A DNA stretch of 14,468 nucleotides from Ruminococcaceae bacterium UBA3220 (GTDB lineage: Bacteria > Bacillota > Clostridia > Oscillospirales > Acutalibacteraceae). Shown here piece by piece: positions 7,192 through 14,320 of the stretch. The notes beneath the pieces are model-generated. The model made no database searches. It was not told the origin of the DNA and saw only the letters and a program-made list of their open reading frames with translations. The stretch lies in the NCBI GenBank assembly GCA_002363095.1, contig DEWC01000013.1, forward strand, positions 1 through 14,468, written 5' to 3'. Within the stretch, counting starts at the first letter, position 1. Each line of letters opens with the position of its first letter. Both the position numbers and the translations under genes were made by a program.

Positions 7192-8424
7192 TTAATTCTG
7201 CCTGCCCTTTTTTAACAGGCGGTTGTAGCGTGCGTCGGTCTTATCCAAATCAAGGGTATCAAAATCAGAAAAATCATACCTTGCAAGACAGATAAATCCG
7301 CATGCCATAATGTAAAGTCCTATTCCGCCCGAAAAGAGCGCGCCTTCGCCGAAGCCCATAAACAGGGTGGCAAAAAAGGCGGCAAGACAGTAAGCGTTGC
7401 GCTTTTCTTTTGCCTGATTATTGATTGAAATCGAAATTTTATAGGTGAAAAATACGGAAAGCGCGAGCACAATTAAACCGTATGAACAAAGTATAACCAT
7501 ATGAGAGTTATGGGAGTTGCCGAGACAGGTCAGATATTCGCCCGTCAACCATTTGTTTCCTAATTTATCAAAAAAGTGAGTCCAAATCTTAACGCGTGAG
7601 TTCAGATTTTTGCCCTTGCCGACAAGAAAATTAAACCACCCTTTTTTCATAATCGGGTCTACAAATTTGAGATAAAGCGGCACAAAGGCTATCGGGAGTA
7701 TGTTGATGGCAAAAACAAAAGCTTTTGGGAATTTATACTTATTGCGAACGGTAGACCAGACACATACTGCAATAAACAATATATACGCCAGCAGACAGTT
7801 TCTGGCGCCGGTTTCATTCATATACCCGAAAAGCATAATCATGGGGATTAGGACGATTATTTTAAGAAGCATTGATTTAAATAACAAAAACGCCAGCGTG
7901 CAATACAGCAGCGATTGCAAAATCCACATTCCGGCAAAATTCGGGTTTCCGAAATTAAAGTCAATGCCAACGCTGAAATTGTTTATGCGCGGGGCAAATC
8001 TGTATGCGACGATATAAAGATATCCTATGAAAACATTAAAGGAGAGAATAAAGGTGATAGCCTTTTTTGTAAGTTTTGCGTAACAGCAAATAAACATATA
8101 GATGATTGCCGCCAAAAAAATGAAATACTCACGAAGGTCGTCAAATGTCAAATCTTTATCGTTTCTGATAAAACTCCAAACAACAAACAGACCTGATATG
8201 AATACTATCAGCAATACATTCCACAGCAACTCGACCTTTTTCATCTTCAGGTTAATATAGATAAACTCAATAATAAGGGTTATAAATGACACAACAAAGG
8301 CATTGCTGGCAAGCTGTTGTTTATTCCATAAAACCCCATATATCATAAAAAAGCATAAAATGTATTCGATTATAAAGTAAACATTATTATTATCCGGTTT
8401 TCCGCTTTTCTCAACCTTAATCAT
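7192..8424 (-). CDS. wzy: Wzy-type polysaccharide polymerase (O-antigen ligase/polymerase family)
   Basis: A 410-residue membrane protein with about ten or more hydrophobic segments. One larger non-membrane loop between the later segments holds NSRVKIW (R277) and the HNSHM element (H305, H308). That arrangement, an Arg followed by a hydrophobic-Trp pair and then HNxH in the loop, is the usual mark of the Wzy/WaaL family. It should polymerise flipped repeat units on the outer face of the membrane, working with the Wzx protein encoded downstream. A charged tail follows the last segment. I place the start at ATG 8424, not the in-frame TTG two codons earlier (8430): AAAGGAA lies seven bases before the ATG but only one base before the TTG. 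The gene then overlaps the upstream gene by eight bases (ATGATTAA). Polymerase rather than ligase is inferred from the operon. Confidence 0.87.
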   Translation of the reverse strand: MIKVEKSGKPDNNNVYFIIEYILCFFMIYGVLWNKQQLASNAFVVSFITLIIEFIYINLKMKKVELLWNVLLIVFISGLFVVWSFIRNDKDLTFDDLREYFIFLAAIIYMFICCYAKLTKKAITFILSFNVFIGYLYIVAYRFAPRINNFSVGIDFNFGNPNFAGMWILQSLLYCTLAFLLFKSMLLKIIVLIPMIMLFGYMNETGARNCLLAYILFIAVCVWSTVRNKYKFPKAFVFAINILPIAFVPLYLKFVDPIMKKGWFNFLVGKGKNLNSRVKIWTHFFDKLGNKWLTGEYLTCLGNSHNSHMVILCSYGLIVLALSVFFTYKISISINNQAKEKRNAYCLAAFFATLFMGFGEGALFSGGIGLYIMACGFICLARYDFSDFDTLDLDKTDARYNRLLKKGRQN

Positions 8425-9640
8425 CGGCAAATTCCTTTAACAAACTTTTATAAACATCAATCATTGTTCGGGACATATTTTCGCGTTTGTATCTCTTTCT
8501 CGCCTTATCTGAAATATCAGGCGACTTTTCGCCCAAGGATTCCTTTACCGCCTTACAGAGCAAATCAACATCGCCGAAATCCACAAATTTTGAGAATTCC
8601 GGCAGAGCAATCGTTTCGGGACCGCCGGCAAAAAAACCGCAAACGGGAGTACCGCAACAAAGACTTTCGGCGCATATCATCGAAAAGGTTTCTCTGCGGC
8701 TCGTAATGACCGTAACATCGGCGATACTGTAAAAACCTGCAAGTTCTTTTTGATTATTTATCCGACCGAGCAAAATCATATTATCGGGGACGGTTAAGTT
8801 TTTATCATAATCACCCGCCACTAAAAAACGGACATCCTCACCCTCGAATTTTCGGGCAAGCTCAACTAAGTATTTTCCGCCCTTTGCGTTATTTACAGCG
8901 TCTGAAAAATAGGGCGTTGCATAAAAAACAATCTTTTGATTATCTTTTGCGTATTTATCGCGCAACGATTTATCGTAAGACGGGCAAAAAACGGTTTCAT
9001 CAAGTCCGTTTTCAACAACAGTATGCCGTTTATCACCCAATATAAGCGATGATTTTGCCCTTTTCATAAGCCATGGCGATACGCTTGTCACAACGAGGTT
9101 TTTATCAAAGCCGTCAAAGGCTTTTTTCATTTTTCTAAAAGCGCGCGCGGTATTATCAAACAAATAAGTCGGTACGCCTTTTTTAATTTGCGGACAGTTT
9201 CCGCAACCGGTTTTGAATTTTTCGCAATCGTATGAATAACCGCAGCCGCCGGTAAACATAAACTCGGCATGAAGGGTCAAAACCGTTTTTATATTATTCT
9301 TTTTAAGCCAATTCACAAGACGGTAAATGTTCACAAAATGACCGTTTATACATTGCAGATGAACGATATCGGGCTTTTCTTTTTTAATAACGCGGATAAG
9401 TTTATTTGTTGAAAAAAAGCAACCGCCAAACTGAATCCCCGAAAGATTTGCCATAAAGTGATTAAATCTTGAATAAAGCTCGCCGCAGGTTTTATAAACG
9501 CCTTTGTCGGCAGTCTTACCAAGGCGACCGTAACAAACGATAGAGTCAATACCGTTTTTTTGGTATTCTCTATGCAAATCGGCGGTTATTTTACCCGTGC
9601 TTCCGCTATCATAAACACAGTTTATTTGCAACACTTTCAT
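8417..9640 (-). CDS. GT4-family glycosyltransferase with a four-cysteine cluster
   Basis: A 407-residue GT-B glycosyltransferase. The N-terminus, KVLQINCVYDSGSTGKI, and the segment IVHLQCINGHFVN are usual for a subgroup of GT4 enzymes in exopolysaccharide loci. After the LTLHAEFMFTGGC strand there is a Cys cluster, C133, C139, C146 and C149 (C-x5-C-x6-C-x2-CP), which resembles a structural metal site and is shared by that subgroup. The sugar-nucleotide motif ETFSMICAE (E317, E325) is in the C-terminal half. It adds one sugar to the growing unit on the cytoplasmic side. The ATG at 9640 lies 11 bases after the previous gene, with only a modest AAGTGAT ribosome site. Donor sugar unknown. Confidence 0.92.
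   Translation of the reverse strand: MKVLQINCVYDSGSTGKITADLHREYQKNGIDSIVCYGRLGKTADKGVYKTCGELYSRFNHFMANLSGIQFGGCFFSTNKLIRVIKKEKPDIVHLQCINGHFVNIYRLVNWLKKNNIKTVLTLHAEFMFTGGCGYSYDCEKFKTGCGNCPQIKKGVPTYLFDNTARAFRKMKKAFDGFDKNLVVTSVSPWLMKRAKSSLILGDKRHTVVENGLDETVFCPSYDKSLRDKYAKDNQKIVFYATPYFSDAVNNAKGGKYLVELARKFEGEDVRFLVAGDYDKNLTVPDNMILLGRINNQKELAGFYSIADVTVITSRRETFSMICAESLCCGTPVCGFFAGGPETIALPEFSKFVDFGDVDLLCKAVKESLGEKSPDISDKARKRYKRENMSRTMIDVYKSLLKEFADD
8432..8438 (-). promoter_or_regulatory. Ribosome binding site that decides the wzy start
   Basis: The minus strand reads AAAGGAA, then seven bases, then ATG at 8424. The competing TTG at 8430 begins one base after this site, too close to be used. The site lies within the final codons of the upstream glycosyltransferase gene. 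Confidence 0.7.
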
Positions 9641-9651
9641 AAAATATCACT

Positions 9652-10944
9652 TTATTTCTTACAAACTTCGGCAATCATATTCTTTACCGTTTCAGAATTG
9701 CGCGCAGGGTTATGATTTGTTTTTGCGAAGTAAAGCGCTCTTTCAATATACTCTTCCTGCCGCACTTTGTCTTTGGTCAGTTTTTCTATTTCGGGGCAGA
9801 GGTCTTCTTTTCTTTCAATAACAAGCCCCAATCCGTTCTCGGCAAAGTATTTTATTCCCGCAATTTCGGTTGAACCGTATATTATCGCAGGTCTTCCGCA
9901 GGCAAGCATATCCGCTATCTTGGTTGAAAAAGCGTATTTTTCATCAACCTTATGCCACTCGGATTGATTTTCAATATGAATGACAAAATCGCAGCGTTTT
10001 GTTCTTTCAATCAGTTCATCGCTTGATATGGCGCCGTGGAGAATAATACCGTTTTCCTCTGTAAGCCCACTTAAATGCTCGCCTGTTGAAGAGGTATAAA
10101 CATCTATAACACCGCCGCATTTTTTTACTGCCCTGCCGATTTCAAGCAGAGGCTCCGCCCTGCCTACGGCTTTGCCGAGGTTTCCGCCGTAGATGCACCT
10201 GAAAGAGCCGGGGTCTACCTTTTTTTCCCTTTTCTCCGGGGTAATATTCGTAGATTTATAAACGGTTACAGAGGGGGTATCAAAATGCTTTTCGTAATCT
10301 TTCTTTAAGGCGTCGCAAAGATAAATACAAAGTTTTGCGCGCTTCATCATTTTTTCAAAGTGTTTATTGAAATTCTTTCTGTAAATCAAATAATCGGGAC
10401 TTTTTGAAAAATACGGTTTAAGATAATACGCCTCGCATTGAAGAACGATAAGAGGAATATTCCGTTTTTTTGAAATCTTTGTTGCAAGCCCTAACAAAAA
10501 AGCAAAATCGCCGGGCTGAACCAAAACGGCGTCCGGCTCAAAACCGTCAACAAAACTTTCAAATCCTTTTTTTTCAAAGCAGGATAATTTCCATATTATG
10601 TTTCTTAAAATCATACGAATTGAACGGGTTTTTATGTTTCCGCTTTTTGGGTCCTTAACGGCGCTTTTTTCACCGTTTTTGCTCTCGGATAAAGAAAGTT
10701 TGTTTCCGATTTGCCCTCTTGAAAAGGGATGAATAACGCTATTTAAAACCTCACTGTCGGTTACCCGGTAATAACGCTCGCAAACGGGGATGTCTGGATT
10801 CATTTCTTTTATATAGAACTGTGCAAGACACGAACTGTCATATTCCGAAAAATAGGAGGCGAGCGTACTGCCCATCGAATCCGATTTTGTAAACGAGGTA
10901 TGACTTATAACCAAAATTTTAGGCAATTTTTTTATTTTTATCAC
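9652..10944 (-). CDS. Divergent GT-B glycosyltransferase (GT4-like)
   Basis: A 430-residue protein with a two-domain GT-B layout. The N-terminal strand KILVISHTSF is followed by a long variable region rich in Lys and Ser (about 75 to 105), then DAVLVQPGDFAFLLG. The C-terminal half begins RCIYGGNLGKAVG and holds KIADMLACGRPAI, where K342 and D345 stand in place of the classical second Glu of the E-x7-E motif. GT4-like enzymes with a K-x2-(D/E)-x-(L/M)-A-x-G-(K/R)-P loop are known, so activity is likely. It is predicted to transfer one sugar of the repeat unit. The GTG start at 10944 is uncertain because the GAAGG site is only one base before it; TTG at 10926 is an alternative that still keeps the first strand. 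An in-frame stop four codons upstream rules out a longer protein. Confidence 0.8.
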   Translation of the reverse strand: MIKIKKLPKILVISHTSFTKSDSMGSTLASYFSEYDSSCLAQFYIKEMNPDIPVCERYYRVTDSEVLNSVIHPFSRGQIGNKLSLSESKNGEKSAVKDPKSGNIKTRSIRMILRNIIWKLSCFEKKGFESFVDGFEPDAVLVQPGDFAFLLGLATKISKKRNIPLIVLQCEAYYLKPYFSKSPDYLIYRKNFNKHFEKMMKRAKLCIYLCDALKKDYEKHFDTPSVTVYKSTNITPEKREKKVDPGSFRCIYGGNLGKAVGRAEPLLEIGRAVKKCGGVIDVYTSSTGEHLSGLTEENGIILHGAISSDELIERTKRCDFVIHIENQSEWHKVDEKYAFSTKIADMLACGRPAIIYGSTEIAGIKYFAENGLGLVIERKEDLCPEIEKLTKDKVRQEEYIERALYFAKTNHNPARNSETVKNMIAEVCKK

Positions 10945-10953
10945 ACCTTCAAA

Positions 10954-11772
10954 TTATTTTTTTCGTTTGCCTTTTATATGTTCGATTTTATTTTTTGTAA
11001 CTCCGCTTAAATACCATTTAAGCAAAGAAAAGAATGAAACATTTTCATAGCGTTTGTATGCTTTAAGGGCGCTTCTCACACACAACAGGTACGAAATAAA
11101 AGGATATATTTCATCTATTATCATTCCGCAAACGGTAGAAAATTTCTTCAAATCTCCGTCATACCACGAAGAGTCTGATTGATCTATATCTGCAATACAC
11201 TCGGGCGAAAGATAAAGTCTTATCCCCTTCTTAAACAAATCCTGCAAAAATATACTGTCCTCTCCGCAATAATTTTGCGTTCCTGCACCGAAAAACTCGT
11301 TAAATCTTATTCCGCTTTTCTTTAAAGCCGAAGTCTTGATTACAAGCGCACAAACTCCGAATGATGTAACCTCCCTGCGAGCCGCTCTGTGAAAATTCCT
11401 AATGGGACTCATGGTGATTTTTCTTTTTGAAACACAGTTTATGTTAAATTTTATAGCATCGGCATCAGGGTGGTTTTTAAATATTTCAAGAACAAGCGCC
11501 TCGTAGCCGTCGTAAAAGGTCAAGTCATCATCCGAAAACATAACATATTCGCAGTCGGAAAAGCAATTATCGATTGCGGTGTTGCGGTTTCGGCTTAATC
11601 CGCGTTCAGGCTTTGTTATAAATCTTATCCGGCGACCTTCTTTTTCGGTTTCGGTAAAGCCCTCAAAATCCGCTTGATTGGCAATAACGGCATCGGTTTG
11701 TAAATTCATTTCGCTGTATTTTGAATGGTCTTGTTCATTCATAGTAGTAACAAGAACTGCAAGCCTGCTCAT
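10954..11772 (-). CDS. GT2-family (GT-A fold) glycosyltransferase
   Basis: A 272-residue inverting-type glycosyltransferase. It starts with the strand LAVLVTTMNEQDHSKY, carries ERGLSRNRNTAI (56 to 67), the metal-binding triad DDD (81 to 83) in FSDDDL, and a late GED (170 to 172) that can provide the catalytic base. This order is that of GT2 A-type enzymes, here a short version without membrane segments. A basic tail (GKRKK) may touch the membrane. It should add a sugar to the lipid-linked unit in the cytoplasm. The ATG at 11772 has AAAGG eleven bases upstream and follows the first LicD gene by 13 bases. The sugar is unknown. Confidence 0.9.
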   Translation of the reverse strand: MSRLAVLVTTMNEQDHSKYSEMNLQTDAVIANQADFEGFTETEKEGRRIRFITKPERGLSRNRNTAIDNCFSDCEYVMFSDDDLTFYDGYEALVLEIFKNHPDADAIKFNINCVSKRKITMSPIRNFHRAARREVTSFGVCALVIKTSALKKSGIRFNEFFGAGTQNYCGEDSIFLQDLFKKGIRLYLSPECIADIDQSDSSWYDGDLKKFSTVCGMIIDEIYPFISYLLCVRSALKAYKRYENVSFFSLLKWYLSGVTKNKIEHIKGKRKK

Positions 11773-11785
11773 TTAATCGCTGCCT

Positions 11786-12667
11786 TTATATCAATTTTCT
11801 TTCGTCCCGATAAACATCATTTTTATGGGAAGAAGCACGGTACTGCGTATCAAAATCCCAACTTTCGGCGTGTTGCTGAAGTTTTATTTGCTCCTTTGAA
11901 GGCGGTTTCATATAATCGCCGAATCGCAAAGACAAGAACTTTTCGAGATTAACGGGCGCCTTTAATTTCACCTTTTCAAACGGAACATAAGCGGTGGGAA
12001 CAAAATAGGATTTATCATAAACGGCATTTTTGAAAACCGCTCTGCCTAAAAAATTGCAAAAGCACTTTGTGTTTTTGTTCCTGTATTTATACACCTGTTT
12101 TAGACCGTGCTTTACAAGAAATCTATCAGGCATTTTCGACATCAGTTTAAGACATAATCCCAAAAATCCTTTTTTGCGGTCATATTTTCTTATTGCAAGA
12201 CCTTTCATAATCACATACTTTGCCCAGAAACATTGGTGCAGCCTTGCAAGAATATTGTTCGGACAGTTATGAAGTATGAATATATCGACATATATGCCGT
12301 GATGTATATCCCAGTCTTTCAAGGATGGTTCAATGTATGAAGTGTTGTTAAGACGGATTTTAGATATGGTTACCATTCCGTCGACAGCGCCCCACTCTTG
12401 AAGATAAAACCGTTCTTTATCGCCGTTGTTTAAAAATACTTCCCGGAATTTTTCGTAGTTATCGGGCGTCATAAAAACATCGAGGTCATCGTCCCACGGG
12501 ATGAAACCGCCATGCCTTTTCGCGCCTAACGCCGAACCGCCCATAAGGCAATAATCTATCCCGTTTTCATTGCATAGCGCATCAATGTAAACGGCAATCT
12601 CCAGAATTTTATCCTGAAGTTTCAAAAAGCCGTACTTGTCCTCTAAACCGTCGCGAATATACATCAT
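11786..12667 (-). CDS. LicD-family phosphotransferase (first copy)
   Basis: A 293-residue LicD-family protein. The core runs MGGSALGAKRHGG (42 to 54), then FIPWDDDLDVFM (D59, D60, D61, D63), then IYVDIFILHN, and near the C-terminus FGDYMKPPSKEQ. These are the family's metal-binding and end motifs. It should transfer a phospho-alcohol from a CDP-activated donor to a sugar. It overlaps the iron-sulfur gene by four bases (ATGA), which in turn overlaps the TagD-like gene, so the donor may be the product of that cytidylyltransferase, for instance CDP-glycerol; this pairing is inference. Two ATG codons stand side by side (12667 and 12664); the AAAGGA site lies five and eight bases before them and does not separate them. 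The last 25 residues, after the family end motif, are hydrophilic and unusual. Confidence 0.9.
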   Translation of the reverse strand: MMYIRDGLEDKYGFLKLQDKILEIAVYIDALCNENGIDYCLMGGSALGAKRHGGFIPWDDDLDVFMTPDNYEKFREVFLNNGDKERFYLQEWGAVDGMVTISKIRLNNTSYIEPSLKDWDIHHGIYVDIFILHNCPNNILARLHQCFWAKYVIMKGLAIRKYDRKKGFLGLCLKLMSKMPDRFLVKHGLKQVYKYRNKNTKCFCNFLGRAVFKNAVYDKSYFVPTAYVPFEKVKLKAPVNLEKFLSLRFGDYMKPPSKEQIKLQQHAESWDFDTQYRASSHKNDVYRDERKLI

Positions 12668-13848
12668 TTCAATCCTTTGACATTCTTAATCATTCTTCTT
12701 ACGGGCGAAGGCAACGAATAATAAAAACTGTTTTTAAGATAGAACGCGCTTTTCAGGTATTTACGGTAAACTCCTTCAACACCGTCTTTTTCATACACTT
12801 CAATGAAACCGTCGGTTTCTTTCGGCCGCCCGGTTGCGCCCGAAAACAAAACCTTATCGGCAATCAGTTTTTCAATATCCAGTTCAAAAAACGATAACAT
12901 CGGGTTGCAGGCGTCCCAAATTTTCTGTCCCTTTTGCGTGTTGATAATGACCGAAGAAATACCGTCAAATCTATTTATGCCGCTAAGATAGTTTTCTACG
13001 CTGTGGAAATCGCCGAGGGTTATATCGGACACCCTGTTTCTCTTCGCAAATCTACACTCATAACAACTTTCTCTTAAAGAAATATACTTTTGAAACGCCG
13101 CATAAAAGGTTGAATCAAAATAATAACCGGTCTTCCTTTTTCCGTTTTCGAGTAATACCGAAAAATAATGCGGTGTTGCGCCGTTTTTCTTCTTAACTCT
13201 GAAAGAATACTCTAAAACCTTTTTTCCGCCGTATCGCTTTTTACGGTCAAATTCCATACACTCTTTAAAAAACCGTAAAGACGGCACGCCGTGGCAAATA
13301 AAATCGGCGGTTATCAGATTATCGTATTCTTTTCCGAGAAATTTTTTAAATGCCGCAACAAGACAGGGTGAGGAGCAATAAAAAACCTTGTCTCCGTTTT
13401 GAAGGCGGGTTTTCATTTCTTCAAACTTGTCTTGATTATCGCAAATCAAATATTTGCTCTTAAACAGGCAAGAAAGGCCGTCTTTGCTTTCGGCACAGGT
13501 TGTTACAAGGTTTAAATCTTTGTCAAACGCCGCGGCGTATACCCGATAACCGTTATCTGTCAAATATTCCGAAATGGTTCCGAATATCCCTCCGGAGGAA
13601 CCGTTTTTTCGCATTTCGGGGTTAACCGAAAAAGCAGCAAAAAACCGTTGTCGGTTGGCGCGCTCCGAAATATCGCCTGTCATCGGGCAAACGCTCTCGC
13701 AAAGTCCGCAATCGGAACATTTGCTTAAATCGACCTTTGGATAGAGATGCCCGAGAGTTCCCTCGACCATTTCAATACAATTCATAGGGCATACGCCAAC
13801 GCAGGTTTTACAACCGCAACATTCGGCGGGTGAAGAAATATTTATCAT
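12664..13848 (-). CDS. FrhB-family iron-sulfur flavoprotein (coenzyme F420 hydrogenase/dehydrogenase beta-subunit family)
   Basis: A 394-residue protein with two N-terminal ferredoxin-type 4Fe-4S motifs: C10, C13, C16, C20-Pro and C44, C47, C50, C54-Pro. The FrhB domain follows, with SSGG (84 to 87), YCSSPCLVAAFKKFL, DFICHGVPS and the late ECRFAKRNRVSDITLGDF block. In F420 hydrogenases this domain moves electrons between an iron-sulfur chain, flavin and F420. In bacterial polysaccharide loci, relatives often accompany pyruvyl transferases and their reaction is not settled. No pyruvyl transferase is present in this window. The gene overlaps both neighbours by four bases (ATGA each time), so it is translationally tied to the cytidylyltransferase and the LicD protein. 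A cytoplasmic redox step on a sugar or substituent is a reasonable guess only. Confidence 0.88.
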   Translation of the reverse strand: MINISSPAECCGCKTCVGVCPMNCIEMVEGTLGHLYPKVDLSKCSDCGLCESVCPMTGDISERANRQRFFAAFSVNPEMRKNGSSGGIFGTISEYLTDNGYRVYAAAFDKDLNLVTTCAESKDGLSCLFKSKYLICDNQDKFEEMKTRLQNGDKVFYCSSPCLVAAFKKFLGKEYDNLITADFICHGVPSLRFFKECMEFDRKKRYGGKKVLEYSFRVKKKNGATPHYFSVLLENGKRKTGYYFDSTFYAAFQKYISLRESCYECRFAKRNRVSDITLGDFHSVENYLSGINRFDGISSVIINTQKGQKIWDACNPMLSFFELDIEKLIADKVLFSGATGRPKETDGFIEVYEKDGVEGVYRKYLKSAFYLKNSFYYSLPSPVRRMIKNVKGLK

Positions 13849-14273
13849 AACTCAGTTTCCCGGAGTTTATTTGATAATAAAGTGGAAGAAACGCCTTCGG
13901 TATGAGGTATATAAACCATATCAACTCCAACATCCCGTAGTTGTTTTTCGATATCGTTATACATTTTTGAGCCCTTCCAGTCATCGCCGTGAAAGACTGC
14001 GTTAAACTTGTATTCTTTCCACGCTTGCGCCTTGTCGAGCGTTGTTTGAGCGACCGCCTTATCGGTGTATTTTATAGCCTCTACAATAGCGATGCGCTCC
14101 TCAAACGAAACTATCGGAGCCTTTTTCTTGTACTTTTTCACAAGTTCATCGGTGCTTACGCCAACGATAAGAAAATCACATTGTTCTTTTGCCTTTTTAA
14201 GAATATTCAGATGCCCGATATGAAACATATCGAAAACACCTGTTGTATATCCGATTTTATATTTCTTTTGCAT
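13845..14273 (-). CDS. TagD-like cytidylyltransferase (glycerol-3-phosphate or related phospho-alcohol)
   Basis: A 142-residue nucleotidyltransferase of the HxGH superfamily. GVFDMFHIGH (HIGH at 18 to 21) binds the nucleotide, HGDDWKGS matches the GDDWEG element of TagD, and TEGVSST (125 to 131) matches the TagD RTEGISTT loop. TagD makes CDP-glycerol from CTP and glycerol-3-phosphate; relatives use phosphocholine or phosphoethanolamine, so substrate is not fixed. It is slightly longer than TagD of Bacillus. I place the start at ATG 14273 instead of the GTG at 14282: GGTGG, which contains that GTG, is five bases before the ATG, and the protein then begins MQKKYKIGYTTG as in relatives. The stop overlaps the next gene (ATGA). 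There are no teichoic-acid polymerase genes nearby, so its product more likely feeds a LicD protein. Confidence 0.85.
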   Translation of the reverse strand: MQKKYKIGYTTGVFDMFHIGHLNILKKAKEQCDFLIVGVSTDELVKKYKKKAPIVSFEERIAIVEAIKYTDKAVAQTTLDKAQAWKEYKFNAVFHGDDWKGSKMYNDIEKQLRDVGVDMVYIPHTEGVSSTLLSNKLRETEL

Positions 14274-14278
14274 TAAAA

Positions 14279-14284
14279 CCACCA
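14279..14284 (-). promoter_or_regulatory. Ribosome binding site that decides the start of the TagD-like gene
   Basis: The minus strand reads TGGTGG, five bases before ATG 14273. The rival GTG start (14282 to 14280) is part of this site, which argues against its use. Confidence 0.55.
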
Positions 14285-14320
14285 GCTGATGAATTTTATA
14301 AAACGCAGTGTATGCGATAT

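Noticed and set aside
7700..8017. Plus-strand open frame of 105 codons inside wzy
   Set aside because: It lies opposite the coding strand of a clear membrane protein gene and shows no family features or initiation signals.
8425..8430. TTG start two codons before the wzy ATG
   Set aside because: The AAAGGAA site is one base from the TTG but a normal seven bases from the ATG.
4032..12667. The two LicD genes as a recent duplication
   Set aside because: They agree mainly in the core GGS-x-LGA-x-RHGGFIPWDDD and GDYMK blocks and differ in length, N-terminus and C-terminus, so they are old paralogues or separately acquired.
14274..14282. Longer start (GTG at 14282) for the TagD-like gene
   Set aside because: The GTG forms part of the ribosome site for the ATG nine bases downstream, and relatives begin shortly before the GVFD strand.
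14291..14319. Possible terminator in the 47-base gap before the TagD-like gene (CGCA/TGCG stem followed by TTTTAT)
   Set aside because: The stem has only four base pairs and the T run is interrupted; it would not be stable enough to stop transcription.
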